Shown here: positions 42,903 to 51,628 of the stretch, in pieces
Numbering within the stretch: position 1 is the first letter of the stretch
Layout of the letters: the number at the start of each line of letters is the position of its first letter
NCBI GenBank assembly: GCA_035763805.1
Contig: DASUAL010000014.1
Coordinates: 1-64,000 of the forward strand
Source: DASUAL01 sp035763805
Lineage (GTDB): Bacteria > Gemmatimonadota > Gemmatimonadetes > Gemmatimonadales > GWC2-71-9
DNA length: 64,000 bases
Reading direction: 5' to 3'
Position numbers and translations under genes: made by a program
Notes under the pieces: generated by a model
What the model was told of the DNA's origin: nothing
Seen by the model: only the letters and a program-made list of their open reading frames with translations
Databases searched by the model: none

Positions 42903-44726
42903 CTAGCCCTTGCCCTTCCGCACCGCCACCCACTCGCGGATCCGCCCCTCGAGAAGATCCAGCGGCAGCGCACCGTTTCCCAACACCTCGTCGTGGAAGG
43001 CGCGGATGTCGAACTTCGGCCCGAGCTCGGCCGCCGCGCTCTGGCGCAACTCCCCGATCTTCAACTGGCCGATCTTGTACGCGAGCGCCTGGCCCGGCCA
43101 CACGATGTAGCGGTCCACCTCGACGGTGATGTCCTGCTCGGCCTTGGGCGCGTTCTCCTTGAAGTAGTCGATCGCCTGTTGGCGCGACCATCCCATGGTA
43201 TGGATCCCGGTATCCAGCACGAGCCGGACGGCGCGCCACATCTCGTACGTCAGCTGGCCGAACGTGGAATAGGAATCCGTGTACAGACCGAGCTCCGGGC
43301 CCAGGCCCTCCGCGTAGAGCCCCCAGCCTTCGACGAAGGCGGTGTAGCCCCCGTAGCGACGGAACTCGGGCACCCCTTCCAGCTCCTGGGACAGCGCGAT
43401 CTGCAAGTGATGTCCGGGCACGGACTCGTGCAGCGTCAGTGCCTCCATCTCCCACTTCGGTCGGGCTTTCAGATCGTAGGTGTTGACATAGAACCAACCG
43501 GCACGGCCCACGTCGGGTGAGCCGGGCTGATAGTAGGCGGTCGTCTGGGACCGGGCGGTATGCGATGGAATCGTCGTCACCCCGTACGGCAGGCGGGGCA
43601 GCCTTCCGAACAGCCTGACCAGCGCCGGGTCGACCCGCTTCGCGATCTCGCGGTACGCATGCACGAGGCTCGCCGAATCCCGGTGGAAGAACTGTGAGTC
43701 GGTCCGCAGGAACCGTGCGAACTCGGCGAAGCTGCCCTGGAACCCCGTGCTCGCGATGACACTGTCCATCTGTCCCCGGATGCGCTTCACCTCGCGCTGG
43801 CCGAGCTCGTGTATCTCGCGCGGGGTGAGGGATGTGGTCGTGAATTGCCGCGCTCGCAGCGCGTACCACGCCGCGCCGTCCGGCAGCGCGCTCATCGCGA
43901 GCGATTCGCGCGTGCGCGGCACGTATGTGCGCACGAAGTAGTCGTACAGCTTGCGGTAGGCGGGCGCGGCACGTTGCGAGTACGCCTCGATCGCGGCACG
44001 CCGCAGCCGGTCGCGCTCGGCCGCGGCAACGGACGGCGGGAACTCCTTGAACGGGCGCAACAGCGGGCTCGCGAGCGCGTCGTCGGGTGTGAGCTGCCGG
44101 ATCTGCTCCGGCACGTCGCGCAGGGTGATTCTCGGCGGCGTGATCCCGGCCTCGAGCCCTCTTGTGAGCAACGCCATCGTCTGGTCGATGAGCACCGCCA
44201 CGCCGTTCAGCCGCGCGATGATGTTCTCGTACCCTTTGATGGTGGTGGTTGGCATCAGTACGAGCACGTGCCCCACGTCCTGCTGCGCGCCGTCGAGCTG
44301 CGTGATCGCGAAGTACTCATCGGGGAAGCGGCTCGCCTCGATCCGCTCGTCGAGGCCGCGCCGGAACAGGTCGTAGTTCAGGCGGTCCGCGGGCACGAGC
44401 CGCTCGCGCCGGATCGACTGGATCACCGCCCGCGGCTCCCGGAGCTCCGCCTTGCGCCGCGCGATTGCTTCCAGCGAATGGTCCGTCCAACGGTGGTCCT
44501 GGCCCGGGTAGCCGACGTACGTCGCGAACTCCGGGAACTCCGTCATCCGGTATTCCCAGTGAACCCGGAACAGCTCGTGCAGGCGCGCGCTATCCGAGAG
44601 GCGGCGCCGGTTGGCGACGAGCTCCGCGTACCGCTCCGCGAAGCGGCTGGTGGGTGTCGCCTGCTGCGTCGCCGCGAGCGGCGGGACGAGCAGCAGGGCG
44701 AGGATCGCCGCCTGTAACCGAATCAT
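42903..44726 (-). CDS. DUF885-family secreted metallopeptidase-like protein
   Basis: This 607-residue protein has a signal peptide (MIRLQAAILALLLVPPLAATQQ) and covers the full DUF885 family. The conserved putative zinc site is LTLHESVPGHHLQIALSQE, an HExxxGHH arrangement, followed by FVEGWGLYAEGLG. Members include oligopeptidases and X-Pro dipeptidase-like enzymes, and most are uncharacterised. The C-terminal part has WPGQALAYKIGQLKI, also conserved. It probably acts in the periplasm. It is convergent with the kinase gene, 26 bp apart, and lies 64 bp behind arsM without an obvious functional tie. Confidence 0.88.
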   Translation of the reverse strand: MIRLQAAILALLLVPPLAATQQATPTSRFAERYAELVANRRRLSDSARLHELFRVHWEYRMTEFPEFATYVGYPGQDHRWTDHSLEAIARRKAELREPRAVIQSIRRERLVPADRLNYDLFRRGLDERIEASRFPDEYFAITQLDGAQQDVGHVLVLMPTTTIKGYENIIARLNGVAVLIDQTMALLTRGLEAGITPPRITLRDVPEQIRQLTPDDALASPLLRPFKEFPPSVAAAERDRLRRAAIEAYSQRAAPAYRKLYDYFVRTYVPRTRESLAMSALPDGAAWYALRARQFTTTSLTPREIHELGQREVKRIRGQMDSVIASTGFQGSFAEFARFLRTDSQFFHRDSASLVHAYREIAKRVDPALVRLFGRLPRLPYGVTTIPSHTARSQTTAYYQPGSPDVGRAGWFYVNTYDLKARPKWEMEALTLHESVPGHHLQIALSQELEGVPEFRRYGGYTAFVEGWGLYAEGLGPELGLYTDSYSTFGQLTYEMWRAVRLVLDTGIHTMGWSRQQAIDYFKENAPKAEQDITVEVDRYIVWPGQALAYKIGQLKIGELRQSAAAELGPKFDIRAFHDEVLGNGALPLDLLEGRIREWVAVRKGKG

Positions 44727-44790
44727 CGCGTCACGCTCCGGAGGATGGTGCGCGCGATTCTAGCGGCCGGCACCCGTCGTCGCCAGCGGC

Positions 44791-45588
44791 TCAGGCGGCG
44801 GGCCTGCGCGCGCGCACGAACGCCCCCATCACCCGGCCGCTGACTTCCCGGGCGAGCACCTCCCCGTCCAGTCCCGCGCCGGCAAGGAACGCCCTGGCGT
44901 CGGCGAACTCATACACGCGGGTCGGCTCGATGCTGATGCCCTCGAACCCGTTCGCGGCGAGCAGCGTTCTGAACTCCGCCTCGTCGAGGGCGCCCGCGAC
45001 GCAGCCGACCCAAAGCTCCATGTTGCGCCGTACGGCGGGCGGAATCTCCCCGCGCACGATCACATCCGACACGGCGAAGCGGCCGCCGGGCTTGAGTACC
45101 CGGAACGCCTCGGCGAGCACTTTGCGTTTGTCCGCCGCGAGGTTGATCACGCAGTTCGAGATGATCACGTCGACCGACGCGTCGGGGAGCGGGATGCGCT
45201 CGATGTCGCCTTTCAGGAACTCGACGTTCTCGACGCCCGCCTTGCGCTGGTTCTCACGCGCGAGGGCGAGCATCTCGTCGGTCATGTCGAGGCCGTAGAC
45301 CTTCCCCGTCGGGCCCACGCGCCGGGCGGAGAGCAGGACGTCGATGCCGCCGCCCGAGCCCAGATCGAGCACCGTCTCGCCCGGATGCAGCTCGACGAGC
45401 GCCGTGGGGTTACCACAGCCGAGGGAGGCGAGCACCGCCGTCTCGGGAAGGCAGGCGGCGTCCTCGGCGGAGTAGAGGTTCGAGGAAATGGGGTCGCCGC
45501 AACACGCGCTTCCCTTGCCCGAGAGCACGCGTAAGGCCTCTTGGCCGTACTTGTCGCGCACTGTGGCTTTGATCTCTTGCTCGCTCAT
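44791..45588 (-). CDS. arsM: Arsenite S-adenosylmethionine methyltransferase
   Basis: This 265-residue enzyme methylates arsenite using SAM. The SAM site is VLDLGSGGGIDVLLSAR. Arsenic-binding cysteines sit in ACCGDP (about 29-30), in ISNCVINL and in LWVGCVAGA, matching the ArsM pattern. AAGGAG lies 8 bp before the ATG. The 61-bp gap to arsR contains an ATCAA-N6-TTGAT palindrome, so arsM probably responds to ArsR independently as well as by read-through. The product is volatile or less reactive methylated arsenic. Confidence 0.94.
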   Translation of the reverse strand: MSEQEIKATVRDKYGQEALRVLSGKGSACCGDPISSNLYSAEDAACLPETAVLASLGCGNPTALVELHPGETVLDLGSGGGIDVLLSARRVGPTGKVYGLDMTDEMLALARENQRKAGVENVEFLKGDIERIPLPDASVDVIISNCVINLAADKRKVLAEAFRVLKPGGRFAVSDVIVRGEIPPAVRRNMELWVGCVAGALDEAEFRTLLAANGFEGISIEPTRVYEFADARAFLAGAGLDGEVLAREVSGRVMGAFVRARRPAA

Positions 45589-45609
45589 CGCCCGGCTCCT
45601 TCCTGATCA

Positions 45610-45625
45610 ATCAATAAGGGTTGAT
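45610..45625 (-). promoter_or_regulatory. ArsR-type operator between arsR and arsM
   Basis: ATCAA (45610-45614), six bases, TTGAT (45621-45625). The half-sites and spacing are identical to the operator in the arsR promoter. AT-rich sequence (TTATATAT on the minus strand) adjoins it. Confidence 0.65.
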
Positions 45626-45649
45626 ATATAAGGAAAAAAATAGGCGGTC

Positions 45650-45976
45650 TCACTCGCAGCACGCCTCGCGGCAGCTGCCGGCGTGCCTCCCGGGCTTCAC
45701 GGCCGACGCGAAGGCGACGACCTCGTCCAGGGCGTCGCGGTTGAGGGCGTAGTAGACCCACCGCCCCTCCCGATGATCGGTGACTAGCCCCGCGTCCTTC
45801 AGAGTCTTCAGGTGGAACGAGAGGCGGGACTGGGCCGCGCCGAGCATGTTCTGGAGCTCGCAGACGCATTTCTCTCCGTGCGACAGGAGTCGCACGATCT
45901 CGAGCCGCGTCTCGTCGGAGAGCGCGTGGAACCGGCGCGCGGCGCGGTGGGTGTCGGGGAGGGTCGCGGTCGTCAT
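45650..45976 (-). CDS. arsR: ArsR-family metalloregulator
   Basis: This is a 108-residue winged-helix repressor. The metal-sensing motif KCVCEL lies at the start of the third helix, as in arsenite-sensing ArsR. The recognition helix is AAQSRLSFHLKTLKDAGLV and the wing is REGRWVYYAL. A C-terminal cysteine cluster (GSCREACCE) could add ligands. ATG at 45976 is preferred to GTG at 45979. Its promoter carries a matching palindromic operator, so autoregulation with release by arsenite is expected. It is followed by arsM. Confidence 0.93.
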   Translation of the reverse strand: MTTATLPDTHRAARRFHALSDETRLEIVRLLSHGEKCVCELQNMLGAAQSRLSFHLKTLKDAGLVTDHREGRWVYYALNRDALDEVVAFASAVKPGRHAGSCREACCE

Positions 45977-45985
45977 CACGCGTCA

Positions 45986-46013
45986 ATTATATCAAGTTAT
46001 CTTGATAAGTCAA
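45986..46013 (-). promoter_or_regulatory. arsR promoter with operator in the spacer
   Basis: On the minus strand TTGACT (46013-46008) and TATAAT (45991-45986) are separated by 16 bp, a near-consensus housekeeping promoter. The palindrome ATCAA-N6-TTGAT (45991-46006) fills the spacer and touches the -10, ideal for repression by ArsR. The -35 element overlaps the stop codon of the upstream gene. Confidence 0.8.
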
Positions 46014-46522
46014 TTGGCCTTGAGCACGGCCTCCACAAAGTTCAGCGTCTTTGTCTCGACCCATGCCGCCGACACCGCATCCACCCCAATCGTTCCGAGT
46101 CGGTCGGTGCTGGCCGTGACGACCCTACCCTTCGTGACGGGCGCTCGGACGTCCCGCTGGACCACGATGCCCCGCCGCGGGTCGTACCGGAACGCGAGCA
46201 CCGACGCGAGCGCGCTTTCCCCACGGACGCGGGGACTGAAGGACAACGCGACACTGGGATACGCGTCGTCGTTGTCCGTATGGTCCTGGACCGAGGCGTC
46301 GTGCCCTGCGTTTTGCAGTTCGACCACGAAGCTCCGTAGCACGGGTCGCACGATCTCGCGGAGACGCTCCCCACAGGCCTGTCGCTGCCGCTCCCCCTCG
46401 TGTCGCGCCGCCCGGGAGGCCACCGGCTCGCTCGCCGTGCGCGCCTCGTAGGACTTCAGGAGAGAGAGCAACTTCTTCACGGTTTCATCAGTCACGACCG
46501 TCGCCCCCGGCAAGTGGCCCAC
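46010..46522 (-). CDS. Hypothetical protein
   Basis: Unrecognised. It has up to 170 residues from GTG at 46522; GTG at 46495 is equally possible. There is no signal peptide and no membrane segment. The N-terminal half is helical and charged (KKLLSLLKSYEARTASEPV, RHEGERQRQACGERL). The C-terminal half is beta-rich (YPSVALSFSPRVRGESALASVLAFRYD). It stands upstream of arsR on the same strand and its stop codon lies in the arsR -35 element. Read-through into arsR is possible but arsR has its own promoter. No function is proposed. Confidence 0.55.
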   Translation of the reverse strand: MGHLPGATVVTDETVKKLLSLLKSYEARTASEPVASRAARHEGERQRQACGERLREIVRPVLRSFVVELQNAGHDASVQDHTDNDDAYPSVALSFSPRVRGESALASVLAFRYDPRRGIVVQRDVRAPVTKGRVVTASTDRLGTIGVDAVSAAWVETKTLNFVEAVLKAN

Positions 46523-46771
46523 CGGACATTATGCGGTATTCCGCGCATCCAGTGGTAGACCACCGGCGTGGCGGCTCGTAAGGCTCCCTCCCGCCGGAGG
46601 CCGTAACTACAAGCGGGACAAGCCCACTCCTACGCGCATGCGGTGGGCGGCGCCACCGTGCGTTACGCCCTCGTCATTCTGTCCGGGCCGGCCCGCTGGG
46701 TGTGACACCGCTCACGGGCTTAACGCCGCCCCTCGGATAACGTCTCTCGCCCGACCCCAACGGAGCCGCGT

Positions 46772-47500
46772 ATGCAACGCCTCGTTCCGCTGATCGTGCT
46801 CGCCCTCGGCGCGAGCGCCCCAACCCCTCTCCTGACGCAGGTGGCGCGCGACGCCGCCGAACGCACCGCGGACCGCCGGCAGATCTCCGTGGGCCGGGCT
46901 CAGCTGGCCGCCGACGTCGCCGATGTGCGGCGGCTCGAGCGGCTCGTGGCCGAGCTGGATGGGGCGCGCGCCGCGGGCGACGCCGCGCGTGAGCGCGAGG
47001 CGCAGCGACGGATCGGGCTAGAGCTGCGCGGCCAAATGGGCGAGGCGCGGCGTGACGTCGCCCAGGACCGGGCGGCGGCGGTTGGCGCGCGCTCCGAGGT
47101 GCGGAGCGATCGGCGTGAGTTGGCGCGTGACCGGCGCGACGCGGCCACCGTTCAATCGGGGGCCGAAGCGGCCGACGACCGCCGGGACCTGCGGCGCGAT
47201 CGCCGCGACCTCCGTGACGACCGGAGAGACGCGCGCGACGACCGCCGCGACGCGGCTGCATCCGCCGCTCGGGCCACGCGGCAGGCCGAGATCGTGCGCG
47301 ACCTCCGCACGCTGCAACCGGACGTGGACGCCGGCCGGGCGCCGGCCGTCGCACGGCAGCGCGCGCTGCTCGACGAGTTCCTGCGCCTCGCGCGCGAAGA
47401 CGCCCGCGCCACGGGCCGAGAGCTGGGTGAGGACGTGCGCGAGCTGCGCGAGGACCGGCGCGAGACGCGGGACGACCGCCGCGAGCGGCGCGAGCCCTGA
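46772..47500 (+). CDS. Secreted, highly charged coiled-coil protein with Arg/Asp heptads
   Basis: Function unknown. It has 242 residues, an N-terminal signal peptide (MQRLVPLIVLALGASAPTPLLTQ) and then almost only Arg, Asp, Glu and Ala. A central stretch (about 135-165) repeats with period seven: DDRRDLRRDRRDLRDDRRDA. A similar DDRRE pattern closes the protein (EDRRETRDDRRERREP). This predicts a long single helix or coiled coil with alternating charges. The sequence keeps a start, a signal peptide and a good terminator behind it, so it is probably a real gene despite its low complexity. A 249-bp gap precedes it, with no identifiable RNA or gene. Confidence 0.65.
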   Translation: MQRLVPLIVLALGASAPTPLLTQVARDAAERTADRRQISVGRAQLAADVADVRRLERLVAELDGARAAGDAAREREAQRRIGLELRGQMGEARRDVAQDRAAAVGARSEVRSDRRELARDRRDAATVQSGAEAADDRRDLRRDRRDLRDDRRDARDDRRDAAASAARATRQAEIVRDLRTLQPDVDAGRAPAVARQRALLDEFLRLAREDARATGRELGEDVRELREDRRETRDDRRERREP

Positions 47501-47530
47501 GCTCCGGCGCGCCGACGAGGGTAGAACCCA

Positions 47531-47556
47531 GGGGCCCCTTTTGGGGGCCCTTCTCT
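47531..47556 (+). terminator. Rho-independent terminator
   Basis: GGGCCCC and GGGGCCC form a 7-bp stem around a TTTTG loop, followed by the T-rich TTCTCTCTT. It ends the charge-rich gene 31 bp after its stop. Confidence 0.85.
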
Positions 47557-47635
47557 CTTCCGGAACCTCGCGTCGTGCGACCGCACCGGCCGATCTACGC
47601 TCCGTGCGCTGCTTCACGCTTCTGCGTGACGCCTT

Positions 47636-47664
47636 TTGCTCGACGCCGTCGCTCGACGTATTAT
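47636..47664 (+). promoter_or_regulatory. Promoter of the tRNA-Leu gene
   Basis: TTGCTC (47636-47641) and TATTAT (47659-47664) are separated by exactly 17 bp. The tRNA begins 22 bp after the -10 element. Confidence 0.65.
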
Positions 47665-47685
47665 CTCGACGTATCTCGCATTCAT

Positions 47686-47767
47686 GCGACCGTGGCGGAA
47701 CTGGTAGACGCGCAGGACTTAGGATCCTGTGGGGCAACCCGTGGGGGTTCGAGTCCCTCCGGTCGCA
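47686..47767 (+). tRNA. tRNA-Leu (anticodon UAG)
   Basis: An 82-nt class II tRNA. The acceptor stem GCGACCG pairs with CGGTCGC, with discriminator A. The anticodon arm CAGGA-CTTAGGA-TCCTG carries TAG at 47720-47722, a long variable arm follows, and the T-loop is GGTTCGAGTCC. CCA is not encoded. lepB starts 15 bp after it. Confidence 0.97.
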
Positions 47768-47782
47768 TCTCGGCGCAATTCC

Positions 47783-48349
47783 ATGCCCGGTACCACCGCG
47801 ACCAGCCAGATCGCCCGCTGGGGCTGCAGCTCCGCCCTGCTCATGCTGCTCGGCGGGCTCGCGCTGGTCACCCGCGGCTTCACCGCCCTCCCCTCCACGT
47901 ACTACATGACGGGCGACAGCATGGCGCCCACCCTTGGCGCTGGTGACTGGTTCGTCGCACGGCCGCTGACGGGGAGGCCGAAAGCCGGCGAGCTCGTCGT
48001 CATGCAGTTCCGGGATGGCGACAGCCTGTATCACGTGCTGCGGCGCGCCGTGGGACTCCCCGGGGACACGGTCGCCATGCGCGACGGGTTGTTGTGGGTG
48101 AACCGCCTGGCCCCCGCGTGGCCTGCGCGCGTCGTCGCCCCGCGCGCCGAGCGCCCGCTCGACGGCCCAATCCCGGGCACGATCTACAACTGGGGCCCGG
48201 TGGTGGTGGGTCCGGAGTCGGTCTTCGTCCTGAGCGACACCCGCGACATGCTCGGCTGGCCGGACTCGCGGTTCATCGGGGCGGTTCCGGCCGAGCGTTT
48301 GGAAGACCGGATGATGTTCGTGCTTTGGAGGCGGCACAGGACGCCCTGA
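47783..48349 (+). CDS. lepB: Signal peptidase I-like protein (S26) with Lys-to-Arg change
   Basis: This is a 188-residue membrane protein with one N-terminal helix (about 15-31, CSSALLMLLGGLALVTR) and a periplasmic S26 fold. The catalytic Ser46 is in YYMTGDSMAPTL, and GDWFVAR and the closing SDTRDMLGWPDSRFIG match box B and box E. In the lysine box the family has KRVxGxPGD. Here it reads RRAVGLPGD, so the general base is Arg87 rather than Lys. The codon is unambiguous (CGG). The protein may be inactive, use a different base, or have specialised. A second, canonical lepB would be expected elsewhere in the genome. Confidence 0.85.
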   Translation: MPGTTATSQIARWGCSSALLMLLGGLALVTRGFTALPSTYYMTGDSMAPTLGAGDWFVARPLTGRPKAGELVVMQFRDGDSLYHVLRRAVGLPGDTVAMRDGLLWVNRLAPAWPARVVAPRAERPLDGPIPGTIYNWGPVVVGPESVFVLSDTRDMLGWPDSRFIGAVPAERLEDRMMFVLWRRHRTP

Positions 48350-48352
48350 TAT

Positions 48353-48447
48353 CGGTGCGCAGTGCGCGGTGACCACCGGTGCGGGCCGAAGGTGCGGCGC
48401 GCACCGGGCACCACCACGTACCGCGCACCGCGCACCACGCACTACCC
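48353..48447. repeat. Inverted 7-bp repeat cassette between lepB and tig
   Basis: Left arm, plus strand from about 48354: GGTGCGC, AGTGCGC, GGTGACC. The right arm (48411-48447), read on the minus strand, is AGTGCGT, GGTGCGC twice, GGTACGT. The arms face each other and fill nearly the whole lepB-tig gap; a TATTAG element (48453-48458) follows just before tig. Confidence 0.75.
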
Positions 48448-48470
48448 GCGTCTATTAGATTTACAGTTGC

Positions 48471-49718
48471 ATGCCCGACATCCAGGTTCGCAAGACCAGC
48501 GAGGAGCCCGGCGCCGCCGCGCTCGCCGTGACCGTGCCGCTCGAGCACGTCCGTGAGGCCGAGGCGCGCGCCACGACCGCCTATCAGCGGCGGGCGCGGC
48601 TCCCCGGTTTCCGCAAGGGGAAGGCCCCGCCGGCGATCGTGAAGAGGCACTTCGCCGAGGACATCCGCCAGCAGGCGCTCGAAGAGCTGATCCGCGAGAG
48701 CTGGAAGGTCGCCATCGAGCAGGAGTCGCTGAAGCCGATCGCCGACCCGCACATCCACAACCTCAAGTGGGAGGTGGACGCCGCGGTCACGTTCGAGTTC
48801 CACGTCGAGGTGAAGCCGGACCTGAAGCTCGAGCGGCTGGGGAAGTTCCACTTGAAGCGGACCGTGGCGAGGGTCACGGAGGACCAGGTGCTCGCCCAGC
48901 TGAACGAGCTGCGAGCGCAGAAGGCGCCGTGGACGCCGGTCGTGGGCGAGCGGCCGAAGCCCAGGGATCTCGTGCACGTCACCATCGCGGCGCGCGAGGG
49001 AGATACGGCGAAGGACCCGCAGCCTTACCAGCTCGTGCTCGGCGAGGGGCGGGCCATCCCCGAGGTGGAGGAGCGTGTCATGGGCCTTCTCCCGGTGGAG
49101 ACGATCGACACGACCGTGCGATTCCCGGCCGACTTCGCCGACGAAGCGAAGCGCGGCCAGACGCGCGACATCCGGCTGACGCTGCACGAGGTCAAGCGGC
49201 AGCAGCTTCCCGAGCTCGACGACGCGTTCGCGCGCGAGGCCGGGGACTTCGAGTCGCTCGACGCCCTGAAGCGGGGTATCCGCGACGACCTGGAGCGGGA
49301 GGCCGAGCGGGATGCGGATGCCAAGCTCCGGGCCGGCCTGATCGAGCAGATCGTCGCCGCGAACCGGGTGGTGGCGCCGCGGCCGCTGGTCGAGCGGGCG
49401 CTGTGGGCCTACGCCCAGGCGTACGGGATCCCGGAGGACCGGATGGGCCAGTTCGCGCAGGAGTTCCGGCCGATCGCCGAGGCGCAGGTGCGCCGCGACC
49501 TGGTGCTGGACTACGTCGTGGACAAGGAGCGGCTGCAGGCGACCGAGGCGGAGCTCGATCAGCGCATCAAGGAGCTGGCCGGGCGCCGGGGCATGCCGCC
49601 GGAGCAGCTCTACGCCTCGCTCGAGAAGGCGAAGCGGCTGCGCGACGTGGAGCGCAGCATCACCGAAGAGAAAGTGTTCAACCACCTTCTCTCGCTTTCA
49701 ACCGTGGAGCAAGCGTGA
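48471..49718 (+). CDS. tig: Trigger factor (ribosome-associated chaperone)
   Basis: This 415-residue protein has the three trigger factor parts. The ribosome-binding N-domain carries the signature GFRKGKAPP (about 44-52). A reduced FKBP-like PPIase domain is at about 160-240. The helical C-domain extends to the end. It binds at the exit tunnel and shields nascent chains. It is first in the tig-clpP-clpX-engB cluster and overlaps clpP as GTGA. The ATG lies only 12 bp after a TATTAG element at the edge of the repeat cassette, so the transcript may have a very short leader. Confidence 0.96.
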   Translation: MPDIQVRKTSEEPGAAALAVTVPLEHVREAEARATTAYQRRARLPGFRKGKAPPAIVKRHFAEDIRQQALEELIRESWKVAIEQESLKPIADPHIHNLKWEVDAAVTFEFHVEVKPDLKLERLGKFHLKRTVARVTEDQVLAQLNELRAQKAPWTPVVGERPKPRDLVHVTIAAREGDTAKDPQPYQLVLGEGRAIPEVEERVMGLLPVETIDTTVRFPADFADEAKRGQTRDIRLTLHEVKRQQLPELDDAFAREAGDFESLDALKRGIRDDLEREAERDADAKLRAGLIEQIVAANRVVAPRPLVERALWAYAQAYGIPEDRMGQFAQEFRPIAEAQVRRDLVLDYVVDKERLQATEAELDQRIKELAGRRGMPPEQLYASLEKAKRLRDVERSITEEKVFNHLLSLSTVEQA

Positions 49719-50335
49719 CGACGAACCAGATCTACCCGCCCTACATCATCGAGCGGTCGAGCCGCGGCGAGCGCACCTACGACATCTTCAGCCGCCTGCT
49801 GATGGATCGCATCGTGTTCCTGGGCACGACGATCAACGACGAGGTCGCCAACATCATCATCGCCCAGCTCCTGTTCCTCGATGCCGATAACCCCGAGCGG
49901 GACATCTATCTCTACGTCAACTCACCCGGCGGCCTCGTGTCCTCCGGCATGGCGATCTACGACACGATGCAGTTCCTGCGCGCCCCGGTGAACACCATCT
50001 GCATGGGGATGGCGGCGTCGATGGGCTCCTTCCTGCTCGCCGCCGGCCGCAAGGGCAAGCGCTCGGCGCTGCCCCACGCGCGCATCATGATGCACCAGCC
50101 CTCGGGCGGCGCCCAGGGCACCGCGGCCGACATCGAGATCCAGGCGCGGGAGATCCTGTACCTCCGGGGCAAGCTCAACGAGCTGTACGCCAAGCACACC
50201 GGGAAGGCGCTCGAGGTGATCGAAAAGGACATGGACCGCGACCGCTTCATGTCCGCGGAAGAGGCCAAGGAATACGGCTTGGTCGACCATGTCATTGCGA
50301 ATTACCAGGAGATCGATGACGGCAAGAAAAAGTGA
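49715..50335 (+). CDS. clpP: ATP-dependent Clp protease proteolytic subunit
   Basis: This is a 206-residue serine protease. The triad is Ser in GMAASMGSFLLAAG, His in IMMHQPSGG and the following Asp region DRDRFMSAEEA. The oxyanion loop NSPGG is present. It forms the two-ring barrel with ClpX. The GTG at 49715 overlaps the tig stop by 4 bp. The 42 bp to clpX suggest one transcript. Confidence 0.98.
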   Translation: MTTNQIYPPYIIERSSRGERTYDIFSRLLMDRIVFLGTTINDEVANIIIAQLLFLDADNPERDIYLYVNSPGGLVSSGMAIYDTMQFLRAPVNTICMGMAASMGSFLLAAGRKGKRSALPHARIMMHQPSGGAQGTAADIEIQAREILYLRGKLNELYAKHTGKALEVIEKDMDRDRFMSAEEAKEYGLVDHVIANYQEIDDGKKK

Positions 50336-50377
50336 CGCCTTGCGCCAGCCGGCCGTCCTTCCCATACTAGGGCCGTA

Positions 50378-51624
<1,247 letters not shown>

Positions 51625-51628
<4 letters not shown>

